A DNA stretch of 64,000 bases from contig BLSF01000101.1 of the NCBI GenBank assembly GCA_012862575.1, positions 28,038 through 92,037 on the forward strand, written 5' to 3'. The stretch is from Parietichytrium sp. I65-24A (Eukaryota > Sar > Bigyra > Thraustochytrida > Thraustochytriidae). The notes beneath the pieces are model-generated. The model did no database searches. It saw only the letters and a program-made list of their open reading frames with translations, and was not told the origin of the DNA. Numbering within the stretch: the first letter of the stretch is position 1; each line of letters starts with the position of its first letter. Made by a program: the position numbers and the translations under genes. Below, one piece after another: positions 30,600 to 40,769 of this stretch.

Positions 30600-33500
30600 G
30601 CTTTCAACCGTATCTCTGAGAGAATAATCCAGAGATAGAATAAATACAACTGCGCCGAATACTCACAACCAGTGGCGACGCCAGCAGCGTCTTCCAAACC
30701 CGATCTCTCCGTGTTTGGTTTTAGTTTTTAGTTTTTGGCCTTGACGTTCCTGACGTTCCCAATGAATTTCGCTCACCTTCCCGCAGCACTGCGTCCTCGG
30801 TTCATGCGTGGCCCCCACAGCCGCTGCGCAATGTTACGCCGGCTCTATAACGGTGGCTACGAGGGACGCAACGGATAGATGCACACATGCACGAGACGAG
30901 TGCGCGCACTGGGTGGCATACTCATTGTTTATTCTGTAGTTGGGGTAGTTGCGGGGTGGAACGGTCCAAGGAGCAGGGAATGATCGCCGAGGAATCGGGT
31001 GAAGCGAATATTGTTCGTCGCCCAAGTGAGGCTCAGCCAGCGGGTACCTGGTAGTGCGTGTAGTGGAGAACAGTTTTGCTACCAATCAATCAATTAATCG
31101 ATCGATCATGATCGATCGATCGATCGAGATCGATTAATGGGCAAAACATGACTTGGAAATCATCAAAGCATAACCTAGCGGAAATTCGGAGCTGGAAAGG
31201 TTCGTCCTTGAGGACTTTGCTCGCACTTGCGCCGTCTTTGAAGACTGATTCTCCCTTCAAATTGTTGTGCTTATGAAATCTTGCTCCAGATTCCCCCCGA
31301 ACTTGAGAACTTGGCGTGTAGATTGTGTAGATGGGGTAGATGGGTCTCCATTTGGTTCTCTGCGAATGAAAATCGCTTGCGGCTAGGATAAGAGAGGAAG
31401 GGGGCACACTGGGCTGAGTTATTCCCTCGCTGGAAGGTGGTGCCTTTCAGGTCCCCGCTTTCGGTCCTGGCTCAACATCAGTTCACGAGTTCGCGCAAGG
31501 GTGAATGGGGATCTTTGTGGCTATCGATCAGGCCGGCTCTGGTTCGGGGCTGACGGTCATGAGAGCAATTCGCTCAACAGGACACCGTAAGACATGCTGC
31601 GAAAAAGTGCACGCTATAGCAGATCCAAAAGTCTCCGTGGTTGAAAGTTTATAGCAAGAGTCCGATCCCAATCAAAACAAAGCAGGATTCTTCTTGAAAC
31701 ATTCAATTCTTTGAGCAAAAATCCGCGAAAACGTTCTTTATTCTCAAATTTCGCCTCTCCTTCCGCCCAACTCGTTTCCCACACTTCCTTCGAAGTTCGT
31801 AAGGTCCGGAAGACTCGCTTTTTGACGGGGCTTGTGGACTAGTAGGTTTGAACGTCACACGAAGATGTCGCCCATCAAGACACGACTTTCTCGGGTCTCA
31901 CTTCAATTATCCTTTCTAACTGTAAATTCCAATTCCACTCCGCACTGACCGCTTGCCAAATTTCAACCCTGCCCAAACATCACATGGTTCATTCATTCAC
32001 CCTTCTCCAAGAGTTTCTTTCTCATACATTCGCACACCCGACACCCTTGATGTGCATACAATACAAGACATCGCTCTTTTGCACGTAATTATCTAATGAA
32101 CTCTCGTGTTCCGTTGATTGAAGCACGGGGGAGGGACTAAAGTAGCCAACTCGTAGTCAGGACACTTCTCATGGACTATTAGAGAAGGTAGTAGCTATTC
32201 TTAATAGTTGGTCTTGAATGACTTGAATGAATGCAAAGAAGGAGATCGCACGTCAAATTACAATGGAACACACAGCCATGTCAAGCTTTTCAGGTGCACC
32301 CTGCGCTCTACATTCAATGTTTCCACTTATTTCGACATATGCATTCTGCTTCTGGCCATCTGGCCCATGGTATCGCGTTGTGTACTTGTGCTAGGAATCC
32401 CTCTCTCCACCAGGAGAGACGGTGTGTGAGGCAAGCCACAGCTGATGGTAAGAAAACGAAAATAAAGCAAGTTCGAGCGATGCGCAAGGTTGTGCGGGCG
32501 TCCTACGTCGGCCATACGGAGTTCTGTGAGTAGCTTGGTGACCATGTGACGAAGGCAAGCGAGCACCCATCTCTCTCTCGCATCTCCGACCTTTACTGAA
32601 GTCTGCAAAACACTTCTTGTCAGACTCGCTCTTTCTGAGTCAAAACGTGGTGTGAGATCTATAACGTTTTAAGTGGAAGCGAGCTCCAAGTGAGTTCGTT
32701 GGTGGGAGGGAGCGAAGAGGGTGATGCTCTTTTGCGATCTTGCTGCACACTGACGACGTGAGAGAAAACGTGCGAGGTTATACAAGCTTGCTCCAAGCTC
32801 TCAGTTTCCAGTGTTTGTTAGTTCATTTCGTTGGCTCTCTACCCGTATTGGCGATGGCAACTTAGACCGAGGAGGAGAGAGGCTTCTCACCTTCGGTCTC
32901 TATCACAGGCAGATTTGCTCGCAGGTATTTCATACCAACCTGCATAAAAAATAACTCGGGTGTGCTCGGGTGATAACAAATGCTGATTTTGATTGAAAAA
33001 GTCACCACAAGGGTTGGTTGACAAAAAGACAGCCTGCACGGCCACCACCGACTGGTATTCCCCGCATCAATGACCGCTCAGCACTTGGGACGCCGGCGGT
33101 AATGTGCAATGAATATTATAGTTTTAAAATCAATAGGGTAAAACAAACAAAACACGAAAAAGAACGGTCCAGATCTTTCGGTTGTGGTCATAAAAAGATA
33201 TGTACTGCTCGAAACTTTGGGCTTTTCTCTAGAGCTCTGGACGACAGACTAACTGTAAACCAGCTATACGAGAGTGGTGACTTGCTGCGTTTTTTAAGAT
33301 GAGGTCTCGGTGACGATGGTGATGGTGCCGCAGCATATATACTCCGCTTCGCATCGGCAATGTAGCTGGGATGTTTAAAAAAAAAGACGAGGTTTTTTTC
33401 TTAATGAGCAGTTTGTTGGTCACAGTCACAGCTCTTGCCCGCCACGCTTTCAAAGCCTCCGACTGCAGATTTCAAGGACCGCTGAAAACGCCAACTCCCG

Positions 33501-35409
33501 TTGTGAGTCCTTGCATCAGAGTTTTCGATGTAAGTTCATTCTCTGGCTCATTCAATTCTTCGCTTGAGGGAGCGATTCATACAGACAATACGTAGCTCGC
33601 TTTGCCTCTCCTTCGGCGAACTGCCCGCAGGCCTTCTGGCCTACTACTGTCCACTCTGAGCAGCCGGAGACACAAACGAGACCTTTTTTTTCACAACAAC
33701 TCTGAAATTCTCCTGCCTACAAAGCCTACAAGCTTGAACTTTCACGTAGCTACGAGCAAGCTAGCTAGCACGCACAACGCAGCCGACTCTACCTTCCCTC
33801 TCGACGAGTTTGCGTTATCGTAGCTGGCCCACCGGACGTGTGTATTGTGATACTGAGCTGTTGGCGATTGCTATGAGGTCCAAAACACGTCGCAACTTTT
33901 CTCTCTCTCTCGTTTTCTCTCTTTCCTTGTTTCTTTGATTTGTTTCATTTGAAATGGTTTGACTTGATAGATTGGTTGGTTGATTGTTTGTTTCCGCTGA
34001 TTGTGACGGGGAATTGACAATTGACAGTGAGTGCGCAATTTGCAAATGATGAACATCTGCTCTACATCTAGAGTTTCCATTTTAGAATTTACAGTGTGGA
34101 TTTAGAATTTAGAATGTCGTATCAGCAGAAAGAACGAAAAGAAAGAAAGGGAGTATCATTTTGCTGAATGCTGGTTTTCAGCCAAGGCGGGGCTCCGGGG
34201 GCCCTTTTTAGTCATGACCAGTAATCAGCAACGCCCTTACGCTCTCCGGGATTGATTTGAAGATGTAAAAGAAAGCTCGGAGACCGAGGAGACAGTCAGA
34301 CGGAGAGTCAGAGACTCTGGAACATTCCAGCCGAGGTAGAGAGTTGATGTCAGTGACGCTTAGCCCCAACAAGAACGTAACCACAACGGACGGTGCGAAC
34401 CGCGCCATCTCTCGAAAACTGTTGAAATTCTGATTGATCGACTGACTCATCAATCGTTAATGACTCTGCGGTACGGTATCCGTGGAGGGAGCGAATGAAA
34501 AGCGATGAAAGTAACAGGGTAACAAAGGAATGGAAAATTAAAAGAAACAAAAAGTGCTGCACTTTCGCGTTTTCACCCCTCCCGCGCCTTTCACCCTCGC
34601 AGAATTAACAGTTGAGCGGGTGCGGCTACCTTGACTAGCAAGTCAATACCAGCTCGGCAAAGTACACACACTATGGAGCTAACTGTAAAATAACTATGTA
34701 TTTTTCACTGCCACCATTTTCAAGAATTCAATTGATTGAAAGCAAAAAGAAAAAGACTGCTTTGATGCTCCGATCGCGATGACCCATCCTTCGCACACGC
34801 ACAGTGAGCGAGAAATCGACCGCTCAAGATCCGAGGACTATTGTAGCGAGAGGGAGGGAGCAAGGAGCAAGGAGCAAGGAGCAAATTTCAAGATCAGTTG
34901 AACATTTTGTGTTTTTTCCTCTCAGGTCCACCTGAGCAGCCTCCGGTGTGCTCAGAATCGCAAGAGTTTGTTGCTCTCTTCCGCGTATCGTGGTTAGTGA
35001 AATCCCATCACAAGTCGTCTCGTTGGTGGTGGCGGAAATGAATGGCAGGCTTGCTCGCACATCGTAGGAAATATGTCCACTCAGATGAACTTGCGGAGAC
35101 CGCGATTGCGATCCCACTTCTACGAAAGAAGGCTCAGGAAAGGGAAGAGAAGAATAATAGCACTTATGGCTGGCGACAAAGCGGTCTCTGTGGACCTTCG
35201 CTTTCAACATCCAGGGAAATTTCATCCCAGAGTGTGTGCGCTAGCGTTCACTCCCAGGGATGGAGCTAATCGACACTTCGAGTTTTGAGCCGGTTGTGTC
35301 AACCCAAACCGACGATTGACGATTGATCAGAGTCGGTCGTTCGGGTCGATGAGCCAGCTCTTCAAATACCATTCTCCAAGTGAACTTGCGCCAGCACCTC
35401 GATCCCACG
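30600..35409. other. 4.8-kb gene-poor region
   Basis: No frame longer than about 105 codons occurs and none resembles a protein family. It holds a GATC-rich perfect inverted repeat (31093-31138) and GAGCAAG tandem units (34857-34884). TTTAGAATTTA motifs occur near 34080-34110, together with one TTGACAGTGAG copy near 34022. It separates the divergent TLDc (-) and bZIP (+) genes, so both promoters must be inside. It could carry a non-coding transcript or small spliced genes that I did not detect. Confidence 0.5.
31093..31138. repeat. GATC-rich perfect inverted repeat
   Basis: Starts ATTAATCGATCGATC and ends GATCGATTAAT, with runs of ATCG units between, so the two arms are complementary over at least 11 bases and nearly the whole element is self-complementary. 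It could form a hairpin or cruciform. Confidence 0.85.
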
Positions 35410-36639
35410 ATGGTTTGCGACTCGGTAACAATGGACCAGGGATTCGACCTTTCCAAGTTTACAGCTGTCCCGATCAAGCTCGAAAAGCATGCACTGTCGC
35501 CTCGCTCGTCGGGGCTTACGTCTCAGGACTTTGATGACGAAGAGTGGTTCGCGACAGGGCAGGACGGATCCAAGCGAAAGAAAAGAGACCGCGATCGCAA
35601 CAAGCTAGCATGTAAGCAGTTTCGCGAGAAGCGCAAGCGGGAGATGTCTAGTCTCATGGAGCGAAACGAGATATTGGAGCAGGAGCAAGAGATTCTCAGA
35701 GCGAGGATAGCAGAACTTCAGAACGAGATGCAAATGTTCCGGCACAAAACATTGGAGGACCTCGAAACTGAAAACACTCTCCTGAGTGCCAGAGTCCGGA
35801 AGCATCGCAAATGCACAGCAGAAATTCAAAAGATTGTACAAACACTCGACGAAGATCTTGCCGTCACACCAGAAGAGAAATCACATGTGCTTACTTCCGC
35901 CGTAGATGAATCTGTGAGTCGTGTGATTGGTCTCGGATACGCGAGTTCAGACTGGCGGTGCGGAGCTCCTGTAAATCTGAGGGGTTTTCAGACACAGGTC
36001 CGGTACCAGCTCCTCCCTTTCGAAACAGGCTTCGAAAATGCTCATCGTGTCAACGTCCGACTGGACCTATGTGTCCCTCTTGACATGGAGTACACAAGTA
36101 ACCACGTGGCTGCATGGTTTGCGTCTCAACCAAGCGAAGTGGCTGTTCCGATGGGAACCATGATCCAGCAGGTGAACATGGGTGTTTCACCCACAGGAGC
36201 GACTGGCCGAGACTCGCGGCTGTTCAAGCTCACGGCTTCAAATTCGGATGAGTGCAGCTTTAGACTCGCGTGCTCGCGTCTCACGAATGTATTTTCATCT
36301 GCACTCTGGCCGCAGAATGACCCCTATTACTATTGCGTGCCAGAGATGACGGACGCATTTGTTTGTTTTCGCGGCGGATGCAATGCCGAATTCCTCGAAA
36401 AGCTAGATATTTTAGCATGCACGCAGGGAGTCAAGTGCCGTGACCTGGGTATATTCACTGGTGCCATCGTCCAGGCAAACCCCGTCGACAGTCGCTACAC
36501 TCAGATCACCTTGCTCGGCTCTTACCCCCTGGAGAATAGTTCGCACGTTCTCCCGCCCAACTTGGACGCTGAAGGCACGCTCGGGAGCGAATTTGTAATG
36601 GCGCTCCAGGGAGCTGTGCCAAACGTTCTTTGTACATGA
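35410..36639 (+). CDS. bZIP transcription factor with conserved-looking C-terminal domain
   Basis: 409 aa from the ATG at 35410; the frame extends to 35380 only via GTG. The basic region (residues ~55-78, RNKLACKQFREKRKR) has the N-x7-R signature at N64 and R72. The zipper has leucines at 82, 89, 96 and 103, then F110, a clean heptad. The C-terminal ~250 residues (from ~150) form a globular region rich in Trp, Tyr and Cys (DPYYYCVPEMTDAFVCF). Its alternating pattern could be a START-like ligand-binding fold; this is a guess. Nuclear DNA-binding regulator; targets unknown. Its end converges on the S49 gene 230 bp away. Confidence 0.88.
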   Translation: MVCDSVTMDQGFDLSKFTAVPIKLEKHALSPRSSGLTSQDFDDEEWFATGQDGSKRKKRDRDRNKLACKQFREKRKREMSSLMERNEILEQEQEILRARIAELQNEMQMFRHKTLEDLETENTLLSARVRKHRKCTAEIQKIVQTLDEDLAVTPEEKSHVLTSAVDESVSRVIGLGYASSDWRCGAPVNLRGFQTQVRYQLLPFETGFENAHRVNVRLDLCVPLDMEYTSNHVAAWFASQPSEVAVPMGTMIQQVNMGVSPTGATGRDSRLFKLTASNSDECSFRLACSRLTNVFSSALWPQNDPYYYCVPEMTDAFVCFRGGCNAEFLEKLDILACTQGVKCRDLGIFTGAIVQANPVDSRYTQITLLGSYPLENSSHVLPPNLDAEGTLGSEFVMALQGAVPNVLCT

Positions 36640-36869
36640 CCCACACTACTTTTCCAAAGTTTTAAAATTACTTGTATCATAGCAAACTTCAATTTTGACA
36701 AATGTCTTGCCTTTTTGAGTGTGTGCTCATCGACGGCCCCGAGGCTCCACCCATTTTTGCAACCATTGTAGGCGCCAACGAGGAAATTTCCGAAACCGTG
36801 TATCCCTTGTTGCTGGGGATGGAAAGAAGGCCGAATGGCTCAACTCGTCTTACGGTTCGGTAGGGCATT

Positions 36870-37643
36870 TCAAAAGAAGACCCTTCGCGGGTGATAGTCG
36901 ACGTATTTGACTTCTCCGTTTTCGTCAGCAAAGTGTTTGTTACAATAGGCATAAATGGTGGAGATTTCGTCGATCAGGCCGAGGGAGAGGGCGTCCTCCG
37001 CGGCCCACATGTTGCCACTATACAACTCTTCGTCCGTAGCATCTTTTGCGAGCTTTCCATCCCTGAACTTCTTGACGTGATCTTTAAATGCGCCATGCAA
37101 GACTTCGAGTGTATGTTGCAGCCTTCGTTTCGTCTCGGGACTTTCCTCAGAGAATACATCGAATTGGTTTTTGTTTTTTCCTGCAGTGAGAACCCTGCGT
37201 TCGACCCCGAACTTCTCCATGGCCTTTGTAAATCCAAACGATGCAAAAATTACTCCGACGCTGCCCACTATTGATCCTTTGTTGGCCACGACTTTGTCTG
37301 CAGCGCCAAGGATGTAAAACCCTCCGCTCAGCGCCATGTCCTCCACGAAGGCGACAACAGGAATCTCACGTTTGTACATCTGCTGGTGCGTGCTCTTCAA
37401 GTCCTTGATTCGATCCACGAGCAACTCGCACTGCGCGAGAGATCCTCCCGGACTATTAATTTTAAGGGCGACGGCTTTTGGATTGCTCGCAAACGCCTTT
37501 TGAAGGGGCGCCTCGAACCTCGAGATGTTGAGATTATTCGCCGCCTGAGGCTGCGACTCCACGATCGCTCCGCTCAAGTTCACCACGGACACGTGTTTCT
37601 TGCCCAGCGCATTCGCCAGCGCGATCTGCATTCTGCGCATCAT
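36870..37643 (-). CDS. Signal peptide peptidase SppA-like serine protease (family S49)
   Basis: 257 aa from the ATG at 37643 (a second ATG is next to it). The frame upstream to 37736 begins only with TTG. S49 landmarks: ALKINSPGGSLAQ (crotonase-like fold strand), VVAFVEDMALSGGFYI, which holds the nucleophile Ser (ALSGG), and KGSIVGSVGVIFASFGF, the conserved turn before the FGV motif (MEKFGVERRVLTAGKNKN). It is single-domain, like bacterial SohB/short SppA, not the doubled long form. No membrane span or clear signal peptide is visible, which is unusual for SppA, so a soluble or organellar enzyme is possible. The catalytic Lys should be confirmed by alignment. Confidence 0.9.
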   Translation of the reverse strand: MMRRMQIALANALGKKHVSVVNLSGAIVESQPQAANNLNISRFEAPLQKAFASNPKAVALKINSPGGSLAQCELLVDRIKDLKSTHQQMYKREIPVVAFVEDMALSGGFYILGAADKVVANKGSIVGSVGVIFASFGFTKAMEKFGVERRVLTAGKNKNQFDVFSEESPETKRRLQHTLEVLHGAFKDHVKKFRDGKLAKDATDEELYSGNMWAAEDALSLGLIDEISTIYAYCNKHFADENGEVKYVDYHPRRVFF

Positions 37644-37735
37644 CCTCTTCGACTCGCAACGGCCTCTGCTAGGGGCACTCGCACCTGTATACTTTAACTT
37701 TTGCTTTCGTTTCCGCTCCCTCCGCTGCTGTTGCA

Positions 37736-37800
37736 ACTTTCAACTTTCAACTTTCAACTTGCAACTTGCAACTTACAACTTGCAACTTGCAACTGGCAAC
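37736..37800. repeat. (CAACTT[T/G])n tandem repeat
   Basis: About nine 7-base units (CAACTTT, CAACTTG), about 95 bases upstream of the S49 gene start. Confidence 0.95.
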
Positions 37801-38717
37801 TTTGCAGTTGTGGGTTTGCCGCCATTCGGCAGGCAAGTCGTCTCCTTTCATCCTTCTCGAACGATCAACTCACTGACACTGCAAGCGCAGATCGCTCTTC
37901 CCAACCTTCCAAGAGCCAAAGTAGCCAAAGAGTCAAATCTTCTATCTTTTTTTCGGCGAGACGTGTTCCAGAATTAGAATAATTAGAATGTCAGTTCAGA
38001 AAGATACTGTCCTGGTGGTATTGATAGGTAGACTAACCAGTACAATGAGTTTCAAGAATGCCCAAGAAGTTTCCGAACACGAACGTAATTTCAAGTTCTC
38101 TTTCGTAACTGCACATGAACATTTGAACATTGAACATTGATTGAACATTGAACATCTCGTGACTTCTCGTGACACGCGATTGGTTTGGCAAATGACCTTT
38201 TGGCTCCCTGTATTTCTCTCTCTCTCCCTCTCTCTCTAGCCTAGGTACAATGACCATGAACATTTTGAACAAGAAGAATGAAATTGCAAAGAGACAGGAG
38301 TAATTTGCAGATTGCCTCTCTCTCGACAGCGCAGCTGCATGATCTGCAATCCATCGTCTGAAATCAAACGTCCGCACTCAAGTGTCTGTCTGTCTGCATC
38401 CAATTGTCGCAGACGCGACAGCACAGCGACTTGCTTCGGGTCCAGTTGGTTGGAGAAGCGTTCGCGCATCATTCTTTTCAAATTCAAGTTTTTACTTTTT
38501 ACTTTTTTCAATCGCTCGGTGAGCCAAGCATTGGAGAAAGAATGCAGGCGTGGACGTGGGCGTGGAATAGGAAATGGAGCAGTGGAGACAGTGGAGAGTG
38601 AGAACAAATGGAATAAATACATTTCACGCGGAGGGTTAGCTAGTTGTCACGGCGCGGAGATGCCGGGTCGAAACAGGGAATGTACAAACAACAACTCCAG
38701 AAGAGCATCAGAGCAGG
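37801..38717. other. Intergenic region
   Basis: Holds clustered TTGAACAT/TGAACATT motifs at 38108-38155 and a CT run at 38214-38240. No gene recognised. Contains the downstream region of the TLC gene and the upstream region of the S49 gene. Confidence 0.45.
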
Positions 38718-39500
38718 TCAAGCCGTCTTCGTGCTCTTGGAAGCCATGCGGAGGATTTTGCTCAGCCACAAGACGTTGAGCGCGTTGAGAGTAATGTTGC
38801 ACGTCGCGAGGGTGAGATAGTGTCCGACGTACTCCAGGTTCCCGGCCCACGCCTCCACTGCGCCGTGGTACACTCCAGCTGCAGAGAACGGGATGCCGAA
38901 GAAGATGCGCACAACCACGAAAGAAACTGCGAATGCGAGCTCAACATTGGAGAGCAAGCTCGACCCTTTGAAGCCCAGCGTCAGCAGGATGGAGCGGAGA
39001 TTGAGCAACGGTGTGGAGAGCTCATAGAGGAGGCAGCCAAGGCAGTAGTATTGCATGCACGGGAACTGTGCGGTCAGGTAGACGCTCGCGCCTCCAATGT
39101 GGTGCGCAAGAAACCCAAGATCCAGCTTTGGGCTGCGCAACACTACCGTGAGGTCCCAGAAAAAGTAGGCTGTAGTGAAGGCAAAGATCCAAGATGCCAG
39201 CGGCGAGCTGCCGTATATTTTGTCCTGGGCCACGCTTCCGTCTGGGTTAAGCAAGACGTACAAACAGGCCAGGCTGGAAACAATCGCGTGGAACATGCTG
39301 TTCAGGCAAGAGCATATTTCAAACATCTTCTCCGTCGACAGCTCCTTGAGCATTCGCGCGGGCAGCGCACGCGGGACTGCCACTTCGAACAAATTGTGTA
39401 GCACCGCGAACATCACAAAGTAGGAGCCCATTCTCCATACTTGCTGCGAGCTCCCCGCGTCGCCGAGGTAGCTGACTCGCTCGATCGCCGTGCCGTTCAT
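38718..39500 (-). CDS. TLC (TRAM-LAG1-CLN8) domain membrane protein, TLCD4-like
   Basis: 260 aa from the ATG at 39500 (upstream frame opens only with TTG). About seven hydrophobic segments. TLC landmarks are FTTAYFFWDLTVVL, LGFLAHHIGGASVYLT (the His-His typical of the domain) and YELSTPLLNLRSILLTLG, followed by the last two spans. In the TLC superfamily, Lag1-type members are ceramide synthases, and TLCD-type members act in lipid trafficking or membrane composition. The absence of a Hox or Lag1p motif favours the TLCD/TMEM56 type. It probably sits in the ER or plasma membrane. The C-terminus ends KSTKTA. Confidence 0.88.
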   Translation of the reverse strand: MNGTAIERVSYLGDAGSSQQVWRMGSYFVMFAVLHNLFEVAVPRALPARMLKELSTEKMFEICSCLNSMFHAIVSSLACLYVLLNPDGSVAQDKIYGSSPLASWIFAFTTAYFFWDLTVVLRSPKLDLGFLAHHIGGASVYLTAQFPCMQYYCLGCLLYELSTPLLNLRSILLTLGFKGSSLLSNVELAFAVSFVVVRIFFGIPFSAAGVYHGAVEAWAGNLEYVGHYLTLATCNITLNALNVLWLSKILRMASKSTKTA

Positions 39501-40769
39501 CCTGGCCCAACCTTGCTTGACCGTGACCTGAGCAACTGATTTGCAAACCTCGTTTGGGATTTGTCGAGCCTCTCTCTCTGTTTCGATTCTCACCTTTTGC
39601 TTGACGGTGACATGCGACGTGTGACAATGTGACAATGTGACATCTAAAAAATTTGAAGCAATGTCAGTTCAGGTTAAGCTCAGGCTGCCCCTTTCTTTGG
39701 CGGACAAAGAGCCCAGGTTTTTTGCTCAGGACTGGCTAGGGCACGCTAGGGCTGGAAAGACGCAACCCAATGTTGTCTTTCTGGGTGTAGCTCTCCATAG
39801 CGCGCAACCTAGCAGCAGCAGCACAAGTAGCACAGGTCACACAAGCAAACAAACCTCGTTTCGCCGAAGACTTTTCGCCAGTCTGATTGCGATGCAAGTA
39901 TAATACAAAACTGTAAAAACACGAAGAAGAGGAAGCGGGACTCATTCACGATGCTTGCTTCCAATGAAAACTCTTCATCGTTCATTCGTTCACTCAGACG
40001 TTTCACGACAGCGTTGTCGAGTTGGGTTGGCATTTGCACGCAGCACAGCGCGAAGCTGGCGAGTTTGTTTATTGTGCAAGTTACAGGCAGAGCTTAGCAG
40101 AGAAGGCCGATGCCGGCCTTTGACGTAGGCATCGCATGTCATCAGCCTTTGCTATGCATCAGCTGTGGCAGTTAGACTCTGCGAGCCAAGAAACGCGCAG
40201 GAAACAACCTGAGTCCTGGCGTTTCGCACTTTTTCTACGTGTATGCTGCTCATGCGGCCCATACATTGCACCTCTCACCTCTCGGACAGCTGCCATTGCC
40301 GAGTCACTCAGCCGTGAAACCGGAGTGGCGTTTCCGAATCCTGGGCGAAATGTCGCAAACGCAAGAATCCAGGCACACCCCCGAGCGAAAGAAAGAAAGA
40401 CAGAAGGCAAGAGATCGAAATCCTTTCTTCCAAACTGTATAAATAAACTACAAACTGATAAATAGATAAATGCATTCTTCTCCACCGTTTGCCGTGCTTG
40501 GGATGAAAGCCGCGTTCGATGATTCCAAGCACCACACTGTTGCGCGACGTCGTGCGATGATGTGATGTATTGCCTAGCCAGTGGTACTACTACGCCAACG
40601 ATGGGGCTGCTGTTTGTAGGAGTCACTTGCCTGGTGTGTGCAATGTGATTGTTGTTTGGACTGGCGTTACTTGGGAAAAAATGAAAGAAAGAATCGAAAG
40701 TGAAGAACGGAGCGATTGGGATCAGAACTCGGAGTAGACTGTGAGATTTCAGTTTCAGATTGACTATAA
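39501..40769. other. Intergenic region
   Basis: Includes GTGACAAT repeats at 39611-39640 just upstream of the TLC gene. A 234-codon minus-strand frame (40159-40863) has low-complexity content and overlaps the fumarate reductase 3' end; it is judged spurious. Confidence 0.45.
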
